Shown one piece after another: positions 24,185 through 26,933 of a stretch of DNA of 26,933 bases (position 1 is its first letter; the number at the start of each line of letters is the position of its first letter). The DNA comes from JAVBOP01 sp031550405 (GTDB lineage Bacteria; Bacteroidota; Ignavibacteria; Kapaibacteriales; UBA2268): NCBI GenBank assembly GCA_031550405.1, contig JAVBOP010000231.1:1-26933 (forward strand), written 5' to 3'. A model generated the notes under the pieces. That model was not told the DNA's origin. It worked only from the letters and a program-made list of their open reading frames with translations, and made no database searches. The translations under genes were made by a program, and so were the position numbers.

Positions 24185-24430
24185 ATGTTAGTTCTTTCAA
24201 GAAAAGTTGGCGAAGTAATTACTATCGGAAAATCAGTTACAATTACAGTTTTGAATAATGAAAGAGGAATTATTAGACTGGGCATTGAAGCGCCTAAGAA
24301 TATTCCTGTTCATAGAAAAGAAATTTTCGATAAGATTATAGAATTGAACCAACAGGCATCTAAAACAAAATTATCTGATTTGAAGAAAGTTATAAGCAAT
24401 ACAGAGCTGTTTTCTATAAAGGAAAAGTAG
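24185..24430 (+). CDS. csrA: carbon storage regulator CsrA
   Basis: An 81-residue CsrA. MLVLSRKVGEVITIG, with the RNA-contact residues L4 and R6, is followed by the strand pair IIRLGIEAPKNIPVHRKEI, whose R44-like contact region is in PVHRKEI. CsrA dimers bind GGA-containing mRNA leaders and block translation, typically of flagellin in FliW-containing bacteria. The C-terminal ~25 residues form the extended helix/tail with which FliW interacts in known systems. It is 10 nt after fliW and 48 nt before the response regulator. Confidence 0.97.
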   Translation: MLVLSRKVGEVITIGKSVTITVLNNERGIIRLGIEAPKNIPVHRKEIFDKIIELNQQASKTKLSDLKKVISNTELFSIKEK

Positions 24431-24478
24431 TATTGTATATGTATAGATTCGTCAGAAAAATTAAAAATAATTCATTTT

Positions 24479-25144
24479 ATGGCAACTACATTTGAACACT
24501 CAGTCCTGATAATAGATGATGACCCATGGATGCAAAGAGTTTTTTCGAGAATACTTATTGCCGAAGGCTTTAAAAAGTATTACCTTGCATCGAATGGTTA
24601 TGAAGGCTTGGCTTTGGCAATAGAGCATAAGCCGACTCTTATTTTGCTGGATATTATAATGCCCGATTTAAATGGCTGCCAAATCCTGAAGATGATTAAG
24701 TATATTAAAATGCTTAAAAATATTCCTGTCATTATCGCTTCTGCTGCCCCAAATCCAACAAGTTTGGGCGTATCTATCAAATTGGGAGCTGCCGGATTTA
24801 TAGTAAAACCATTTACTTCGACAACTGTGCATGAAAAATTAATTCAGGTTTTTGGAGAAGAAGGATTGATTTTTATTCAAAAAGGCAAGCAATTGGATAT
24901 TCCTATTCACAGCGACCATTTGGAAGAATTTGACATTGAACAGCAAGATGCAGGATTTGAACTTGAAAATTTCAAAATGAAACAGCAAAATGTAGAAGTA
25001 ATTCCAGATTCTGAAAACAATGAAAAATCAGGCAAAACCAATGTTATTGACAAAAATGTGCTGCGCGTGCATTACCAGACCGATAAAGAAGAGAACGCCA
25101 AATTGCTTGATGAAATGCTCAACAATTTCAAATACAAAGATTAA
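24479..25144 (+). CDS. response regulator, single REC domain plus acidic tail
   Basis: A 221-residue protein. The receiver domain at about residues 8-125 has all key positions: acidic pair D13/D14, phospho-acceptor D58 in LLDIIMPD, S88 in IIASAA, and K110 in VKPF. The remaining ~95 residues are a Glu/Gln/Asn-rich linker and a short helix (NAKLLDEMLNNF) with no DNA-binding or enzyme domain recognised, so output is probably by protein contact. The gene lies downstream of fliW-csrA with no terminator visible and is followed 17 nt later by a membrane coiled-coil gene, a plausible output partner. No histidine kinase is in the window. Confidence 0.85.
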   Translation: MATTFEHSVLIIDDDPWMQRVFSRILIAEGFKKYYLASNGYEGLALAIEHKPTLILLDIIMPDLNGCQILKMIKYIKMLKNIPVIIASAAPNPTSLGVSIKLGAAGFIVKPFTSTTVHEKLIQVFGEEGLIFIQKGKQLDIPIHSDHLEEFDIEQQDAGFELENFKMKQQNVEVIPDSENNEKSGKTNVIDKNVLRVHYQTDKEENAKLLDEMLNNFKYKD

Positions 25145-25161
25145 TTCATTCATTTCCCAAC

Positions 25162-25950
25162 ATGAAAAAAATTGATAATATAGCTTCGGTCGAAGGAAGA
25201 TTGCTTTTGCATGATATATATCACAAGTTCAAATTTGAACAGCAGCGGAATTCTATTTCAAGCCTGCTTATTTTATGGCGCTTATGCACCGCAGAAACTG
25301 ATGTAAGTAAATATATTAATGAAGATATAATTATTGTGCATAAATTGGGTTTGCTACAGGGAACTTTTATATGGCTTGAAGAAGTTGTCAATCGTTATTA
25401 CTTTTCGACCATAAATTCATTTGTTTATTTTGGCGCCGCTATCTTTCTTGTTTTAGTCGGGTTGAATAGATTTACGGATAAAATTGACAATACCACTGTT
25501 ATAGCAGGTTTGATATTTGAAGCTGCAATGTTGTTGTTGATGTTTTTAATCATGCTTTTTACGCCAAATGACGATGTGCTTGATTTGAAGCAGGATTTAA
25601 ATGAAGATAACAGCCTGCAAAAAGAATTGCTTGACGAGATTGGCGAAATTAGTCGTGATTTTGCAGTAACATCTTCGCAGCTGGACAAAGTATCCAATTC
25701 ATTATCAGTTGTATCTGACAAACAAAATGAACTTTTTTTAATAATGTCGGACATTGTTAAAACCAATGCTGATGCTGCACGACCAAATCCCAAAATGCTT
25801 GAAGCAATGAACGAAACCAACGCTGCTTTAGTCAAATTCAATGATACCGTCATTTTGTTGAATGAAACTGCGAGCAAATTAAAATCTGTAGAAATAGAAA
25901 TTGCTGTCCGCAAAGAAATCGAAAATTTTTTCACAAACAAAATCTCTTAA
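25162..25950 (+). CDS. two-TM coiled-coil protein, hypothetical
   Basis: A 262-residue protein of unrecognised family. The N-terminal ~85 residues are soluble and mostly helical. Two membrane helices follow at about residues 87-107 (FVYFGAAIFLVLVGL) and 113-134 (VIAGLIFEAAMLLLMFLIMLF), then a cytoplasmic-looking region of about 125 residues with heptad-like helices (QDLNEDNSLQKELLDEIG, NDTVILLNETASKLKSVEIE). The arrangement recalls a membrane-tethered signalling or gliding/motility accessory protein. It follows the response regulator by 17 nt and may receive its signal. I cannot assign a function. The region 25951-26074 after it contains no further gene I can support. Confidence 0.55.
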   Translation: MKKIDNIASVEGRLLLHDIYHKFKFEQQRNSISSLLILWRLCTAETDVSKYINEDIIIVHKLGLLQGTFIWLEEVVNRYYFSTINSFVYFGAAIFLVLVGLNRFTDKIDNTTVIAGLIFEAAMLLLMFLIMLFTPNDDVLDLKQDLNEDNSLQKELLDEIGEISRDFAVTSSQLDKVSNSLSVVSDKQNELFLIMSDIVKTNADAARPNPKMLEAMNETNAALVKFNDTVILLNETASKLKSVEIEIAVRKEIENFFTNKIS

Positions 25951-26074
25951 AAATATTGCTGTTTGAACAAAGCAAATATTGCGGTAGCCGTTAATAATAA
26001 AAAAAAATGTGATAAATTTTTTGTCATTAGAAATCTATTATTGATGCTAATCGCAATAGGGGAGAGGCGAATTG

Positions 26075-26933
26075 CTATTTTACCCGCAAATTCATACCGG
26101 CTAAAATTGTGTCTGGCTTTAAATCGAAAACGCTGCGCATTTCACTAGCCATAGCAAAGCCGCATTTATCGCACAGCCCAGCTGTTTTGCCTTGACATTC
26201 CGGCAGGCGAGTGCCATCAACCATAATAAAATTAGTAACCCAGCACTGCTTTTCGAAATTATTATGCTTCATAAGCCTAAGGCCGGAAACAGAATTCATG
26301 ATAGGGTAGCCCTTTTTCTTCATTCGAATCACCTCGTCAATCACTTTCGAACGGGTCTCCAAATCAAGAAATAAATCCTCAGTTCCTATATATGGTGTGT
26401 GAAAATTAATAGAAATCGACTGGATATGCGGATTATTTTTAGCAAATTGGATTGTCTCTTCAACCGATTGATAATTCAGGTTATTAACAACCATATTCAC
26501 GCTTAGTGCGCGATGATTTGCGCTTTCAATATTTTTTACCAGACGTTCGAACGCACCTGCTCCACGAATTTCATCGTGATATTTGCCTAATCCGTCGAGG
26601 CTTACCCAGATAGAATTTGCCTCGCTATCACCAAAAGGCAGCTGGGCATTGGTCGTTATCGTTGCCGAAAAAAATCCGATTTCCTTGGAAAGGCGTATCA
26701 AACTGTTTAAATCATGCTCCCCATCTCTCCATATTGTTGGTTCGCCGCCTTCAAAATCAACAAAGCGCGAGCCCAAGTTATAGGAATATACAAGCTCTTC
26801 GCGGATTTGCTCAAACTTTTTTATTGTTGAATTTTTTTGCTTATAAACAGAACAGTGCTTGCAAGCCAAATTGCAGCTATCTGATATAAATATAACGGTT
26901 TGCAATGGTTTCTTCTTTTTGAAAAATTTGAAG
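26075..26933 (-). CDS. radical SAM protein, 5' end beyond the window
   Basis: The frame is open to the window edge: nine extra codons (FKFFKKKKP...) precede the only visible in-window start, a TTG at 26905, so the true start is probably upstream of the edge. The radical SAM motif C-x3-C-x2-C (SDSCNLACKHCSVYKQ) is right after the first strand. It is followed by DFEGGEPTIW (SAM-binding GGE-P) and SIWVSLDGLGKYHDEIRG, as in DUF3463/HpnH-like and other AdoMet radical enzymes. C-terminal cysteines in KQCWVT, PECQGK and LCDKCGFA could hold an auxiliary cluster or metal, but the pattern is not a full SPASM domain. The substrate is unknown. It converges with the two-TM protein gene. Confidence 0.8.
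   Translation of the reverse strand, partial: FKFFKKKKPLQTVIFISDSCNLACKHCSVYKQKNSTIKKFEQIREELVYSYNLGSRFVDFEGGEPTIWRDGEHDLNSLIRLSKEIGFFSATITTNAQLPFGDSEANSIWVSLDGLGKYHDEIRGAGAFERLVKNIESANHRALSVNMVVNNLNYQSVEETIQFAKNNPHIQSISINFHTPYIGTEDLFLDLETRSKVIDEVIRMKKKGYPIMNSVSGLRLMKHNNFEKQCWVTNFIMVDGTRLPECQGKTAGLCDKCGFAMASEMRSVFDLKPDTILAGMNLRVK

Noticed and set aside
25953..25984. Imperfect AATATTGCT...AGCAAATATT inverted repeat between convergent genes
   Set aside because: It has a bulge and no T-run. It might be a weak bidirectional terminator, but evidence is insufficient.
25963..26148. 61-residue plus-strand frame overlapping the radical SAM gene end
   Set aside because: Low-complexity basic sequence, mostly intergenic and antisense, with no family resemblance.
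1..26933. CRISPR array or long tandem repeats
   Set aside because: No regularly spaced direct repeats were seen by eye on either strand.

Overview
The window is a low-GC chromosomal segment with strong local swings in base composition. Three promoter-like sites match the Bacteroidota pattern TTTG-N19/20-TAnnTTTG. Two of these are exact and lie back to back between rlpA and a tRNA-Leu gene. Together with a Gram-negative envelope gene set (TamB, O-antigen ligase, MltG, RlpA) and the FliW/CsrA flagellar switch, this points to a motile, Bacteroidota-related (FCB-group) bacterium such as an Ignavibacteria- or Kapabacteria-like lineage. The lineage assignment is inference; no rRNA is present.

Layout. 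0.3-8.5 kb, plus strand: a very large TamB-type outer-membrane translocation protein, an ECF-type S component paired with a phosphoribosyltransferase, a Tat-exported DUF362 protein, the murein transglycosylase MltG and two overlapping tiny membrane proteins. 8.6-11.2 kb, minus strand: rlpA, tenA and a THUMP-like rRNA methyltransferase, with a consensus promoter ahead of rlpA. 11.4-15.6 kb, plus strand: tRNA-Leu(UAA) with its own promoter and terminator, a TPR lipoprotein, a DUF3467 protein followed by a terminator, queG, and a PilM-like actin-fold protein. 15.7-16.1 kb: a frameshifted, internally deleted IS1-like transposase. 16.2-17.3 kb: a Tat-exported S66 LD-carboxypeptidase.

17.34-21.6 kb, minus strand: a very AT-rich block with a YgjP-type metallopeptidase, rimO, and then a separately promoted three-gene cassette (small coiled-coil protein, RecF/OLD-type ATPase, small Toprim-like protein). 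The ATPase and Toprim genes are 2 nt apart. This looks like a split OLD/AbiL/PARIS-type defence module and is the best candidate here for an undescribed system.

21.7-26.9 kb: a YkvA/DUF1232 protein, an O-antigen ligase (minus), then fliW-csrA-response regulator-membrane coiled-coil protein (plus), and a radical SAM protein (minus) whose 5' end runs off the window.

Functional themes are cell-envelope building and remodelling, translation accuracy and tRNA/rRNA modification (queG, rimO, THUMP-like methyltransferase, tRNA-Leu), flagellar/CsrA post-transcriptional control, and one probable anti-phage or DNA-processing cassette. No CRISPR array, rRNA, intact insertion sequence or origin was seen.
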